36,500 bases of DNA from assembly GCA_012295275.1 (NCBI GenBank), contig CM022672.1, forward strand, positions 25,366,930 to 25,403,429, in the 5' to 3' direction. Numbering within the stretch: position 1 is the stretch's first letter; each line of letters starts with the position of its first letter. Shown here one piece after another: positions 22,474 to 33,086 of this stretch. The position numbers were made by a program, and so were the translations under genes. The notes under the pieces are model-generated. The model ran no database searches. It was not told the origin of the DNA and saw nothing but the letters and a program-made list of their open reading frames with translations. The stretch comes from Chrysomallon squamiferum (Eukaryota > Mollusca > Gastropoda > Neomphalida > Peltospiridae).

Positions 22474-22793
22474 AGAGAGAAAAAAAGAAGAGAGAAAAAT
22501 GCACGAGAGAGAATGAGGAAGAGAAAGGGAAGAGATGAGAAAGATACACAGTCAGAAAAGATAAAGAAAGAGAAAACTTAGAAGTGACAGAGAATAAAAT
22601 AAAGGGACACAAAATTCGATAACCATGTATTCATTGACATACAAAGAAGACCAAAACATTAACATACAATTATTCAAAGCTAACATAATTCCATTTGTAA
22701 ACATTATATACCTGAGGCTCCAGAAGACACAGCACCCTGTGACACAAAACAACACAAATATGCTATGACATTGTAGAATATCTTGGGAAACAT
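18642..22793 (-). CDS. Secreted chymotrypsin-fold serine protease homologue, catalytically defective, 7 exons
   Basis: Exons: 22712-22793, 22207-22301, 21137-21225, 20449-20558, 20043-20186, 19179-19312, 18642-18812. Phases join to 274 residues. The start MFPKIFYNVIAYLCCFVSQG is a signal peptide. The S1 fold is complete: CGN...IVGKRAAS, EFPWQ, FCTGVLVHPRFLVTAARCF, HDVAVVKL, PVCLPRA, TCVLTGWG, LCQ/GVSGGSVICV, YTNIAKYVSWI. All five usual disulfide pairs are present. The TAAHC histidine is Arg, so the His-Asp-Ser triad is broken. The residue before IVG is Gln, not Arg/Lys, so trypsin-like activation is unlikely. GDSGGP is GVSGGS, losing the Asp that pairs with the new N-terminus, and the Ser-Trp-Gly substrate strand reads Tyr-Glu-Glu. 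Asp102 and Ser195 remain. Such homologues often act as binding or cofactor proteins in invertebrate immunity; that role is inference. The last intron seems to use a GC donor. Two N-glycosylation motifs (NTT, NVS) are present. Confidence 0.9.
19793..19980. repeat. Poly(A) run and degenerate AAT/AAAT low-complexity tract
   Basis: A homopolymer run of about 25 A, then AAT- and AAAT-rich sequence in intron 5 of the protease homologue. Confidence 0.85.
21057..21089. repeat. (AAAT)n microsatellite
   Basis: Tetranucleotide AAAT/AATA run in intron 3 of the protease homologue. Confidence 0.9.
21219..21668. repeat. Tandem duplication of the protease-homologue exon-3 acceptor edge, split by a MITE
   Basis: Copy 1 is 21219-21257 plus 21555-21592: it starts with the exon edge GCTTTACCTTGTAACAGCAAACAG and resumes after the inserted element with TAATAATTTTAACAAACCAT and TATATATCGAC. 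Copy 2 is 21593-21668 and runs through the same blocks without interruption (GCTTTACCTTGAGACAGCAAACAG, then TAATTTTAACAAACCAT and TATATATCGAC). The unit is about 76 bp and includes the first bases of exon 3 and its acceptor. Confidence 0.85.
21258..21554. mobile_element. MITE-like non-autonomous DNA transposon, about 297 bp
   Basis: The left end GGGTCATTCCGTGTCAAATC is the exact reverse complement of the right end. Similarity resumes further in with AAACCCGACCA on both sides, so the inverted termini span about 45-50 bp with a small gap. The interior has no ORF of note and its composition differs from the flanks. Target duplication is unclear: AAT flanks the left end, and AAT follows the last C on the right. 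It lies in the intron upstream of exon 3 of the protease homologue. Confidence 0.85.
22131..22172. repeat. (GT)n microsatellite
   Basis: Uninterrupted GT run 35 bases below the donor of protease-homologue exon 2. Confidence 0.95.
22399..22470. repeat. (GA)n microsatellite
   Basis: About 36 GA units, followed by purine-rich degenerate sequence to about 22580. It lies in intron 1 of the protease homologue. Read on the minus strand it is a TC-rich pyrimidine tract upstream of the exon-2 acceptor. Confidence 0.95.
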
Positions 22794-23260
22794 TTCGACT
22801 CAAACACTTTGTTATTATCAGTATGGACTGACCACCTGTCTAGAAACAACTGGATCAAACACTGCACTTAGCTTCTTACAGATAAGTCGTGGCTTAGTCG
22901 CGATCATAAACTATTTGAACGGAATCGTGCCATTTTAACTGTAGGTTAAGTATATGATCCTATTTGCATTAAATATGCTGGGCTGTTTTCATGCATTTTC
23001 ACAGGGTGGAATTTACTCCAAGTGGATGAAAAATTACATACCGGGATATAGAGAAAAATGAGTTACAGATGACATTATTTTAAAATTTCATTCCATTTAT
23101 ATATACGTATACGTAGACATTCGTTGTAATATTGTCGCGTTCTTTCGCAATAATTATCAGCATACACATGCAGTAGCATATCGTTTCTCTACGTTATATT
23201 TGAAATAATGATAAAACAGTGAACAGTTTTTATATTTTAACAGTAATAGGAATGAAAAGT

Positions 23261-23291
<31 letters not shown>

Positions 23292-23909
23292 TTTTATTTT
23301 ATTTTTTATTTTTTTTAGGTGAAATTAGGCAGCAAAAACTATAACGCCAAATAAATAAATTAGAATATGAAAATTGAGTTACATATATCACATAAGTATA
23401 TGTCTTTAAATTCACTCATTCCTAAGCCACGGTTATTGTATGAAGAAAAAAAAGCAATAAAATTTGAAAGCATGCAAATAAAATCAGACATTTCAATTCA
23501 CATTTCTAAAGGTGTCCATTCTCGTGAATATGAACTGGCTGCCTTTGTATATATACACTATTCAGAACATCATTACTGTTTTCAATACTATATCATTTCA
23601 GTGTCGCTAATAGTTCGTCTTACTAGCGAATCGAGAAAAAAGAGCTTTCTTTGACGTTAGCATAAACAGTGGTTAAACAAAGACGTTTTCTTTGCTCTTT
23701 AGACCGCTTTGAAATAGCTCTGCATGAGACGTATTGTCATTATTAGTCTGGCTGTAAATGTGTCTGTGTATTCATGCAGCATATGTCTGTATGTCTGTAT
23801 AGAAATATATATCAGGTGTATATGTGTATGCATTCGCGTAGTATTTATGCATATGTGTTTTATTATATGCGTCGTATTTTATGCTGTTAGTTAACATCTG
23901 TCTTTTTGT

Positions 23910-24155
23910 CCCTATCTATCTATCAGTCTATCTATCTCTGTTTTTCTATATCTCCGTCTCTGTCTATCTGTTTGGCTATATGTCGGTCTGTCTGTCTGTC
24001 TGGCTATAAGTCTCTCTGTATGTCTGTCTATCTATTTATCTTTCTATCTCTGTCTCTGTCTGTCTGTCTGCCTGCCTATTTATCTGTCTCTCTCTGTGTG
24101 TCTGTCTGTCTGTATCTATCTACCTTCCTATCTATCTATCTATCTATCTATCATT
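23910..24155. repeat. Degenerate TCTG/TCTA/TCTC tetranucleotide tract
   Basis: A mixed tetranucleotide repeat about 245 bp long that ends in a pure TCTA run. It yields an apparent Ser/Leu/Cys-rich ORF on the plus strand that is not coding. Confidence 0.9.
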
Positions 24156-25302
24156 TGTGCATTATACTCAAATTACTAAAAAAAAAAAAAAAAAAAAAAA
24201 AACAAGACTTAAAAATAAAAAGTAAGAAGAAATAAAAAAAAACAACAATAAACAAACAAACAAACAACCGGAACAACAATAAGAACAAAACAGCAGTAAT
24301 AAAGTAAAAAAATCAACAGACAGGAAAAGGTAAAGGAAAAACAATCAGTCGTGTTACATGGGTTATTTCAAAGTATCGCATTACCAAATAAACACGAACG
24401 GGACGTTAACACTATTATAAGTGCATGACTAAAGTTGCTGTACAGTCAACAGTGGTATTAACAAACAGTTCACGTGATGAAGAACAAACAAACACTCGTT
24501 CGTTACACAGGCCTGGGCCTACTGCAAACCGTACTCGTTCTTTGCTACCTAAACGATTATTATGGTAAACAGGAGCACGTCTTTATACGCCCACTTCTGA
24601 AACAGTAGTTAAAAGCTTTTGACAAGACTGGCTCCGCTAAGTGGAGTTCTTTAAAACGAGAGTGTCGTGCAAGACGGTTGATAAGATAAAGATAATATCC
24701 TCCCTTCCTGCTGACTTTGTTCTGAAAATAAACCGATAATGAGCAAGGCTTTCGATAACTAAGATACACCACAGCTGATTGTGTTAAAAATGGAATGTGT
24801 TGTTTACTTTAAACTTTTCGCTACATGTCAAGAAAAGGATACAAATGTCGTCTGTTGTTAGACACTTCGAAATTCTGGATAGATCAAGACATATCAGCTG
24901 AAAGTGGTAAATGAAACAATATAGGATTCAGTTCGTGTGATAATATTAATATTACACAGATACGATCTCGTTTTAGAAGTGTTGTTGTAATCTGTTGTAA
25001 GCAGTGATAACAATGGAGAGTGCAGTGCTGTTCTAGACAAGGATCAAGACAGAATAATACCGCGGTGTTTGGATTTACAGAAAATCGAATTGATATTCTT
25101 TCACAACAAGAGGGATATCTATGCCTTTTTTTTCTCTTCGTTATGTTCAAGTGGACTGATTTTGTACGATTATTCTAAGGACAAATATAAGTTGTATAAA
25201 CAAGCTGTCTTTTTAATATGGAAGAAAAAAGATCATAATATTGGAAGCTAACGAGTTTTGTTTTATACTGGATATTCATTAAAAAAAAAAAAAAAACTAA
25301 CA

Positions 25303-25303
<1 letters not shown>

Positions 25304-25342
<39 letters not shown>
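25304..25342. repeat. (CAA)n microsatellite
   Basis: CAA trinucleotide run followed by AAT units to about 25357. Confidence 0.9.
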
Positions 25343-25345
<3 letters not shown>

Positions 25346-26413
25346 AATAATAATAATCAATAAATAAATAATGGAATTTTTTATATAAGAAAATATTTTA
25401 TAGCCGTAATCTAAAATTCGGAGAAAAAATAAATCACAAATGACTAACATGGAAATCCGATCTGAGCAGTCGCCACATAACAACGATTGGTAAACTCATA
25501 AAAAAGATCGTTGCCGAAGTGAAATTGCTCGTACTGCAGTTAACGACAAATTTTATTTACAGAACTGGCTTTGCTGAACAAATCTTTAACATTGCTCGTT
25601 CTTTTCTCAGTAATTGCTTCGATTTTCCTATTAATGTTTACTAACGTGACTAAATGGAAATGAACTGAATGTGCACCTTCTGTAAGGTGTTAATAACAAC
25701 TTGGATACTTGAAGCGAAGGAAAACCCGACGAATAATCCATGTTTACATTATTCTTGGTTGGAACAACTCACCACTGAGCTTGGAATGTGTTATACAGCT
25801 AGCTTTTCAAGTAGTTAACATTTGTTATTAACACCTTTACAAGACCGACTATGGTTGATTCATTGTACAACAGGAAATATTTTGATTGATCTTTTTGTAT
25901 ACTGATTTTCGAAATTGTTTTATTTACTAAACTGGGAAAATTGCTGTGGTTTGGATTGTAGAAAATAACAACAACGACAACAACAATACACAATATAAAG
26001 AACACTTTTAAATATGATCTTTTGGCGTTCTTCGTATTCGAATGAGAAACCAGGAAACCTGGAATTTAAATAGAGACATTTAAAATAAAAAAAATAAAAA
26101 TTAAATTCATATTGAAGAAGGAAGTGGTTACGGAATAGTATTAGAATACATATATTATATACAATATTAATTAATCAATTGATCTTCACTTGATTTGTTG
26201 ACACACTGACATTCGTAATAGAATATAATTATATACATTGATATTTTATGAGAACTGCAAGACAAATAAGTCTGTTTGGAGTTTCTACGTTTATGAATAA
26301 CTTTGCCATTTTTGTTAAATTCAACGATGAAAATATTATACCTACTTAAAACGGAACAGAACATATTTTGACTCATCATAATGAAGATTATAGGTTTGTA
26401 AGACTCATATAGT

Positions 26414-26420
26414 TATAAAA
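26414..26420 (+). promoter_or_regulatory. TATA-like box before the orphan ORF
   Basis: TATAAAA (within GTTATAAAAAG) lies 102 bases before the ATG at 26522. This would place a start of transcription near 26445 and a leader of about 75 nt. The region is AT-rich, so support is weak. Confidence 0.3.
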
Positions 26421-26521
26421 AGAATTACAATTTCTGTTTTCTTTTTTGTGTGATTTTAAATGAAAATAATTTGTTGGGATTCAAGTTAACAAGATTGAAG
26501 AGAAGTTAATTAATCACGATA

Positions 26522-27244
26522 ATGACATCAGGAGACAAAACATATCAAAAACGGAAAGCAATCGCCAGAAAGCTTCTTATACAGACGTTATCGTCAAGAC
26601 AAACTGTCGATCTTCCGTTGACACGAAGACACACGGTGTATCGGAGCGACAGGATAACGTTACCTCACATAAATAATTCTCTAACAGACACATCTCCGAA
26701 ACAGCAGAAAGTGAACAAACCGCAACAGACGGATACTTCAGCGAGAAGAAAGAATCATTCTGGGAATGGCAAACCGAATATCAGAACGAACAAACAGTGC
26801 AAGTTGCCAGGAATAATCAACGACGTAAACGCGTTTATTTGCTCAGACGAACCCGACTCGGACGTCACAGAGACGTCTCTCGGCACTCTGCCCCACCACG
26901 ACCTTTACCTGACACTGCTCCAGTCGAGAAACAAGCTGAAACAAATGAAGCAGCAGGCAAAGGTAAATTTCTGCTGGATGAAGCATCGGCCGCTAACGCC
27001 AAATCTGATCAGCAAGTTAAATAAAGCGAAACTGCCGCCGAAGGTTCAGACTGAGCGCTGGATACAACAGCTGCCTGTTATAAACCGCTGGCGTTTCGGC
27101 TCCACCCGTGTCACATCTCAGAAACAGAACGTGCAGACGGTTGATGCGGCAAACACGTTCATATACGGCTCTTCCGTTTACGATGACACAATACCCTTGA
27201 CGGATTCTCCGATTAAAGATGTGCAGTTCAAATATAGATCTTAA
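26522..27244 (+). CDS. Single-exon orphan protein, 240 residues, basic
   Basis: This is the only long open frame in the window that is neither repeat-derived nor an exon of a recognised gene. GC content rises to near 50% from start to stop against about 30% in the flanks, and codon composition is normal, so I believe it is coding. An in-frame TAA (26507-26509) lies just upstream and fixes the ATG. The N-terminal half is rich in Lys, Arg, Gln, Asn and Thr (KRKAIARKLL, SPKQQKVNKPQQ) and looks disordered. An acidic patch (SDEPDSDVTE) follows, then a more ordered C-terminal half with a short helix (LLQSRNKLKQMKQQ) and three Trp in CWMKHRP, ERWIQQLP and NRWRFG. There is no signal peptide or membrane segment. 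I recognise no family. It may be a lineage-specific gene or an intronless retrocopy. Confidence 0.65.
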   Translation: MTSGDKTYQKRKAIARKLLIQTLSSRQTVDLPLTRRHTVYRSDRITLPHINNSLTDTSPKQQKVNKPQQTDTSARRKNHSGNGKPNIRTNKQCKLPGIINDVNAFICSDEPDSDVTETSLGTLPHHDLYLTLLQSRNKLKQMKQQAKVNFCWMKHRPLTPNLISKLNKAKLPPKVQTERWIQQLPVINRWRFGSTRVTSQKQNVQTVDAANTFIYGSSVYDDTIPLTDSPIKDVQFKYRS

Positions 27245-27245
27245 C

Positions 27246-27396
27246 ACCATTTTGGTTGTGAATTGTGGATATTTTAACAGATTTCTTATATTCAGGCCTT
27301 AATGTGACATCCATCTTTAATAGAATTTTGCTCGTGAATTGTGGATATTTAACAGATTTCTTATATTCAGGCCTTAATGTGACATCCATCTTTAAA
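27246..27396. repeat. 76-bp tandem duplication just past the orphan ORF stop
   Basis: Two copies (about 27246-27321 and 27322-27396) are almost identical through GTGAATTGTGGATAT, CAGATTTCTTATATTCAGG and CCTTAATGTGACATCCATC. The copies begin immediately after the stop codon, so they would be in the 3' UTR. Confidence 0.9.
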
Positions 27397-27734
27397 GATG
27401 GCCACCGACAAAAGAGCACAAAGCTATACTTATCTTTTGAAAATCAAGTATGAAACTAAGTAAATATTCAATTTGAATCTGTTTACGAGTTTACTACTCG
27501 AACCTAAACTGTAGGGTGGCTCATGAATGCTGAATGGTATAATTATAACCATTAAACTGCAGTTATGTTTTGTCATTAAATGTGCTGACTTCGTTTGGAA
27601 AAAAGAAAGAAAGGAACAGGCGTTGTAACAATATTTCTGTTTAGAAGATTCATGAAGTACGTACGCTCTCAGTTTAAAACTATCGCTTCACATATTCTGA
27701 ATCCTCTCTTTCATTAATATCTTTCACACTGAAA

Positions 27735-27740
27735 AATAAA
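27735..27740 (+). terminator. Putative poly(A) signal of the orphan ORF
   Basis: AATAAA about 490 bases after the stop, the first canonical signal I see downstream on the plus strand. Confidence 0.35.
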
Positions 27741-28142
27741 TCAGATGTAATTAAGAATATTGATTATATTCATATAACATCCAATAATTCCGAGGCATTT
27801 ACTAAATAATATGAATTAAGATTCATTAACTTAATATATGACTCGTATATAAGTTTCTAATATATTTTAAAAAAGAAAATCTATTTATAATCCCTTGCAC
27901 TATGTTTGTACCTAAAGCCCAAATTCCACCTGTCAACCCGTAGTGTTTATATATTGTATAAATGACCTGCGAGAGAAAATAATTATAACGTAAATGAATT
28001 GTAAAGGCATATAATAATGAAAACTTTAAAGGAATACTTCAAAAAGGCTGCTATGCATGTTAGTATTAAACAATATTAAACACACGTTGTTATTGTTTAT
28101 AATAACCATGCTTATTTGTTAATTTAAATTATTAAATAAATG

Positions 28143-28227
<85 letters not shown>

Positions 28228-28267
28228 TTGTGTCTCTCTGTCTCTCTTTCTCTTACTCTCTTATTTT

Positions 28268-28339
<72 letters not shown>

Positions 28340-28427
28340 CCTCCCTCTCTTTCTCTCTTTTTTTTTGTCTCTCTGTCTCTCTTTCTCTTACTTTGTCTAT
28401 CTGTCTGTCTCCCTTATTCTTTTTCAC
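28143..28427. repeat. Duplicated block with two (TC)n microsatellites
   Basis: Two pure TC runs (about 28145-28220 and 28272-28336) are each followed by the same phrase GTCTCTCTGTCTCTCTTTCT and then CTTACT. A unit of roughly 140 bp, microsatellite included, therefore appears to have been duplicated. Confidence 0.85.
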
Positions 28428-30685
28428 CAGTCATGCTCTGAACTGTGAGTCTAGGTCACATTGATTACTTGTGTTTGTAGTAGATGTAAGAACAGTCTTA
28501 TGGCTGACTGTTTAGTCTCACGAATGATTATGTATAGCATAATCTGAGCAAAATTAACACGAGTTTATGCCAAGTTCAGCTACCGTAAATCTGTCGTTAA
28601 TTGCACTCTCTCTGCTCTGAAGGTAAAAGAAGAGCAGTGACAGTAATGACGCGGTTCTTGTTCGCCTTGTTTATACAGGCTCACGATTTTCGCGACGACA
28701 GTTAAAACCATGTGAAATAAATGTGTATTTCTGAAGTTCTTGAATTACGACACTTCTAACATTCGTATGCATTTAAATCTGTCTCCCTCTCTCTTTTTTT
28801 TTTTTTTTTTTTTTTTTAGGTTTGTCGTTTTGTTTTTGTTTGTTTATTGCTGAGTTTCTTTTCATTTCTTTTTTTTTTTCAATCTTTTTTGTGTTTTTTG
28901 TGTTGTTGTTTTTCTTGTTGTTTTTTTTTTTTTAAATTTTATTATTATTTTTTTATTTCTTTTTTTATCATATTTGGTACAATGATATTTTACCCGAAAC
29001 ACATATTCTTTTATACCATATATATATATATATAAAAAAATTTATGTTTTTAAACTGAAATTGAAAGTTAAAGCATAGTGCAAAACATTTTTGTGTATCA
29101 AAGTATACACAGCTTATTGTGCGTGATTGGACGTTTAAATAAACTAAAACAACGTTTAGCTTTAATAATATTTATTGTTTAGATATTTTAATTTCTTTGC
29201 ACACGGGAATATCGCCAAACTGTGGTCAGACAAAACGGTCAGTGTATCACATTGGAAAAAACCCACGTAGTATTCATTTGTCAACGGGATTTACTTCGAC
29301 TGATATTACTGAAATTATTTACCTTAGTTTATTAAAAACACCAAAATACAAGAACCGTAACTCTGGAAACATAATCTAATTAAGGACATAACGTCGGTCC
29401 CAGTTGAATGGGGTTAAAACTGATTCCTTCGAATTTTTCATTCTTACATTGAGACAATAATGTATACCTATTTTTAATCGACAATTTTATGAAAAGTTTG
29501 AAAAGTTCGTTATCTAATCTCAGAATGACTTTCTTTTAAAATGATGCAATAAATTTATCAAACATTCAGAAATAATAATGATGATGATGATGATAACAAT
29601 ACAAATATAAATAAAATATAGAGATTAAAAAAAAAAGAGAAAAAAAGAATTAATTAATTTTAAAAATGTATAACGTGATTTTAATTATCTTTTAGAAACA
29701 AATTTTTATTAGAAAGCTTTAGTGGGAATGATTCATCTTATTTTAGATTAAAAAACAATATTTTAAGTTTTTTCCTTAGGAAAGGATAAGTTACACATCA
29801 CTAGCATGAAACAGTTCGCCTTATAAGTCCTCCTGAGTACGCTATTTATGTCTCTGTTTCCGTACCAGTCAGTGTTAAATGATTAATTTATAAAACTGGT
29901 GTAGTATGTGTTTTGCCGACAATGAGTAGGTGCAAATAAAATAATTCTTCTGGCTAACTGGCCAGTGTATTCCAAGTACAGATGTTAATGTATAACTGTA
30001 AACGTACGAGTTACAAACGTACGAATAAAAACTGATGAAGCATCTTAAAGCAAATATCATTAAATCTTTTATTTATAGTATATTTATAGGCATTAGATTT
30101 TAAAACGTACCATTTGTGATACGAATAAATGGTTTAAATATATTGTACAAACTTCAGAATTGAAATATTTTCTAACAGTATATTTTTTGTGTATTTCGTA
30201 ATGAGCAACGACGGATTACTCAAAACAGTTAAATAACAACACAGATGTATAAATGATGTTTTTAAGACCATTTAAACGCATTGTCATCGGTATATTTAAA
30301 TTAAATGAAAATAACAAGTAAAAACGTCGTTTCAAAATAGTACCTTTTATTTCGCATAATAATCGCTAACAAAATAATTCGCTGAGATATATTCTTCAGC
30401 AAAATAGTAAAAACAGTATGTTATTATAGCAGGACAGACCAACACATAAACAATGTTTTTTTTCACTGACACATTTTCCCACAGACAGTCATATAATTAT
30501 TACTTTCTGTTTTAGATCATTATGAACAAAAATCCCTTTCAAACTTATCTGTAAACAAGAAAACGAAAAATTAGTTTTGTCTGTCTCAATATATATTTAT
30601 GTATATACTTACGATGTGTGTGTGTCTGTATTTTTGTACATACTGCATATTTGTGTGTATCTGTGCCTGTATGTGTGTGTGTGTA

Positions 30686-30689
<4 letters not shown>

Positions 30690-30774
<85 letters not shown>
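30690..30774. repeat. (GA)n microsatellite in the presumed prominin 3' UTR
   Basis: About 42 uninterrupted AG units starting about 40 bases past the prominin stop codon. The transcript would carry a (UC)n tract. Confidence 0.95.
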
Positions 30775-30776
<2 letters not shown>

Positions 30777-30814
30777 GAGTGTTTAAGAGGTATGAGTTTA
30801 AAATGATGTTAGCT

Positions 30815-31024
30815 CTAACCATTTTTGATGAAACTATCCCTGACTTCTGAAATTTTATTTCTGGTATAAAATTTGTGTAACTTTATTCCTACAAAAGTCG
30901 CCGGGATGAATGTGAGCAGTCCAATTTCAAAACCAAACCAGATTCCATTCTGTACCGAAATAAGTCATTGAATTGTGTGTGAGTTGACAACAACAATAAC
31001 AATAACAATAACAATAACAATAAC

Positions 31025-31102
<78 letters not shown>

Positions 31103-31146
31103 AAAGACAGAATAGTAGGTTTATTTCTGTCTCTGTGGGTGTCTGT

Positions 31147-31187
<41 letters not shown>

Positions 31188-33030
31188 TATAAGAAAAGAG
31201 CTTTATGTAAACAATGACTTACCAAAGCATCAACTAGCTGACAACAAACGATGTCAATGGCTGACTGGTAGATATTCCACAGAGGTCTACACGCGCCCAG
31301 CTCATTGTAGACCTACAGAATAAAATTATAGATGCATGTGTCTGTGAGGACGTGCGTGTGTGTGTGTAAAAATAGTAATATAGCAAAACGAAGGATAGAA
31401 TAACCATGTCATGGATACATTATAGTTTCTTTCACTAATATGCCCATTTATTTTATTTTATTTTTGTTTTTTGGTTTATTTAAATTTTTTTTTTTTTTTT
31501 ACTTTCTCCGCAGATGTCCCTTCATCAGAGAGACAAAAATTATAGACAAATGTTTTTGAATATATTTACAATCTTAATTCATACGCACCACACCAATATC
31601 CATAAAAAAAAACCCCACATAAATCATAGGTGTCCGCTAATCTCGGGGGGGGGGCCACTAAAGACAAATATAACTGTATTCCATTCGAATAACAATAACA
31701 ACAACCGTAATAACAATATCAGCAATATTAGCATGAGCATTAATAATATATATATAAAAAAAATCAAAAAATAAATCTGTTTTCTTACAATTTCCAGTGC
31801 ACGCCGACGGTACGACTTTAGGTAGGATGTCATCAGATTTCGGAAATCGAGCATCGACTAGAAATAAATAAAATTTCTAAATAATCTTAAGTTCTGCGAC
31901 GAAACATAATTATTATGTAAGTACAGTTGAAAGCGGTTTAATGGGTATATTCACTTTCCCAAATAATTTATTTTAAGACCTGTCTCAAACTACGTCTTTG
32001 ACAGTTCCAGTCAAAACTACTTGAGAAAGCTTTACATGAAATTCCAAACGTGTGGGTTGAAGCACACGTGTTGTGCCCACTCTATAAGACGGGATCAGTT
32101 ATGTATACGAATGGAATTATAACTTCATTAAAACAATAATATATACGTATTTAAAAACACAACTGTCCTCAAACAGTTATAATATATGCAGACGTAAACG
32201 TCATTAAAACAGTCACATATACGTATGTAAAAAAAGTTGTCACTAAGGAGAATTAACGTAAACTTAAACCTCATTAGTTACGATAACAGTATCCCAACAG
32301 CGTCATTAAGCAACACACGTAAACAACGTCATTATACGATAATAACACATTCATATTTATAAAAAAATAAATAATAAATAAATGTTATTAAACAATGATA
32401 TTGTACGTATTTAAACAACGTCATAACATATACAAATCTAAACAACGTCATTATACAATGATAAGACACACATGTCAATAAAGTAATTATAGAACAACGT
32501 ATGTAAACCAATGACAGTAGAACGACGATAATATATGTATGTAAACAGAGTCATTGTAACAAATACCTGTGTGTAAATAATACAAAAATAACAAGAATGA
32601 TGAATAAAAAAGAATGAGGTTAATTAATTTATTCTGGAATGGATGCTTCAAAAGAACTTTTTATTGTAAATTACCAACTCTATTTCTTTAACGACAAAGG
32701 ATTCCGTAATGGCACATGACGACTTTAAAACGTTTTCGATTTGGAGTCATTACACATTGTCGTATGTATGTAAATAATATGGTATGTAGTGTCTTGTGTG
32801 TTTGAAAGTTTATTTAAACTGTGCGTTGCTAATACTCAATATTTTTAGAAAAATGAGACGGAAAAGACAAAGGCAATGAAAATAAATAAAATAATAATAA
32901 TGAAAAAAGATATAAATAAATTAAATAATAAAAAAAATGTAGACATAAATAAATATAAATATAGACAGAGATTCTTATAAAAGCCAGCCCACTCCCCTCA
33001 CAAAAATAAAATAAATTGAATAAAATAAAA

Positions 33031-33086
<56 letters not shown>

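Larger units (their letters stand above)
22794..26413. other. Intergenic region between the protease homologue and the orphan ORF
   Basis: The two flanking genes are divergent, so this 3.6-kb stretch should contain both promoters. I find no recognisable exon. It holds TTTA runs (23261-23295), a long degenerate TCTG/TCTA/TCTC tract (23910-24155), a poly(A) run (24179-24202) and a CAA microsatellite (25304-25342). The moderately GC-rich portions at 24400-24780 and 24880-25080 have no convincing ORF. Confidence 0.5.
27741..30814. other. Region between the orphan ORF and the prominin stop codon
   Basis: It includes two long TC microsatellites in a duplicated block (28143-28427), a T-rich stretch (28794-28990), an unremarkable AT-rich interval and the prominin 3' flank. 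Minus-strand AATAAA at about 30344-30349 is a possible prominin poly(A) signal. A small plus-strand ORF at 29197-29379 shows no recognisable motif. I see no convincing gene. Confidence 0.5.

Noticed and set aside
23367-23654. 95-codon plus-strand ORF
   Set aside because: No recognisable motif, AT-rich codons, no splice or promoter support; probably chance.
28140-28464. Ser/Leu and Arg/Glu repeat ORFs
   Set aside because: Translations of TC/GA microsatellites.
29197-29379. 60-codon plus-strand ORF
   Set aside because: Reasonable composition but short, with no motif, no start context and no neighbours to support it.
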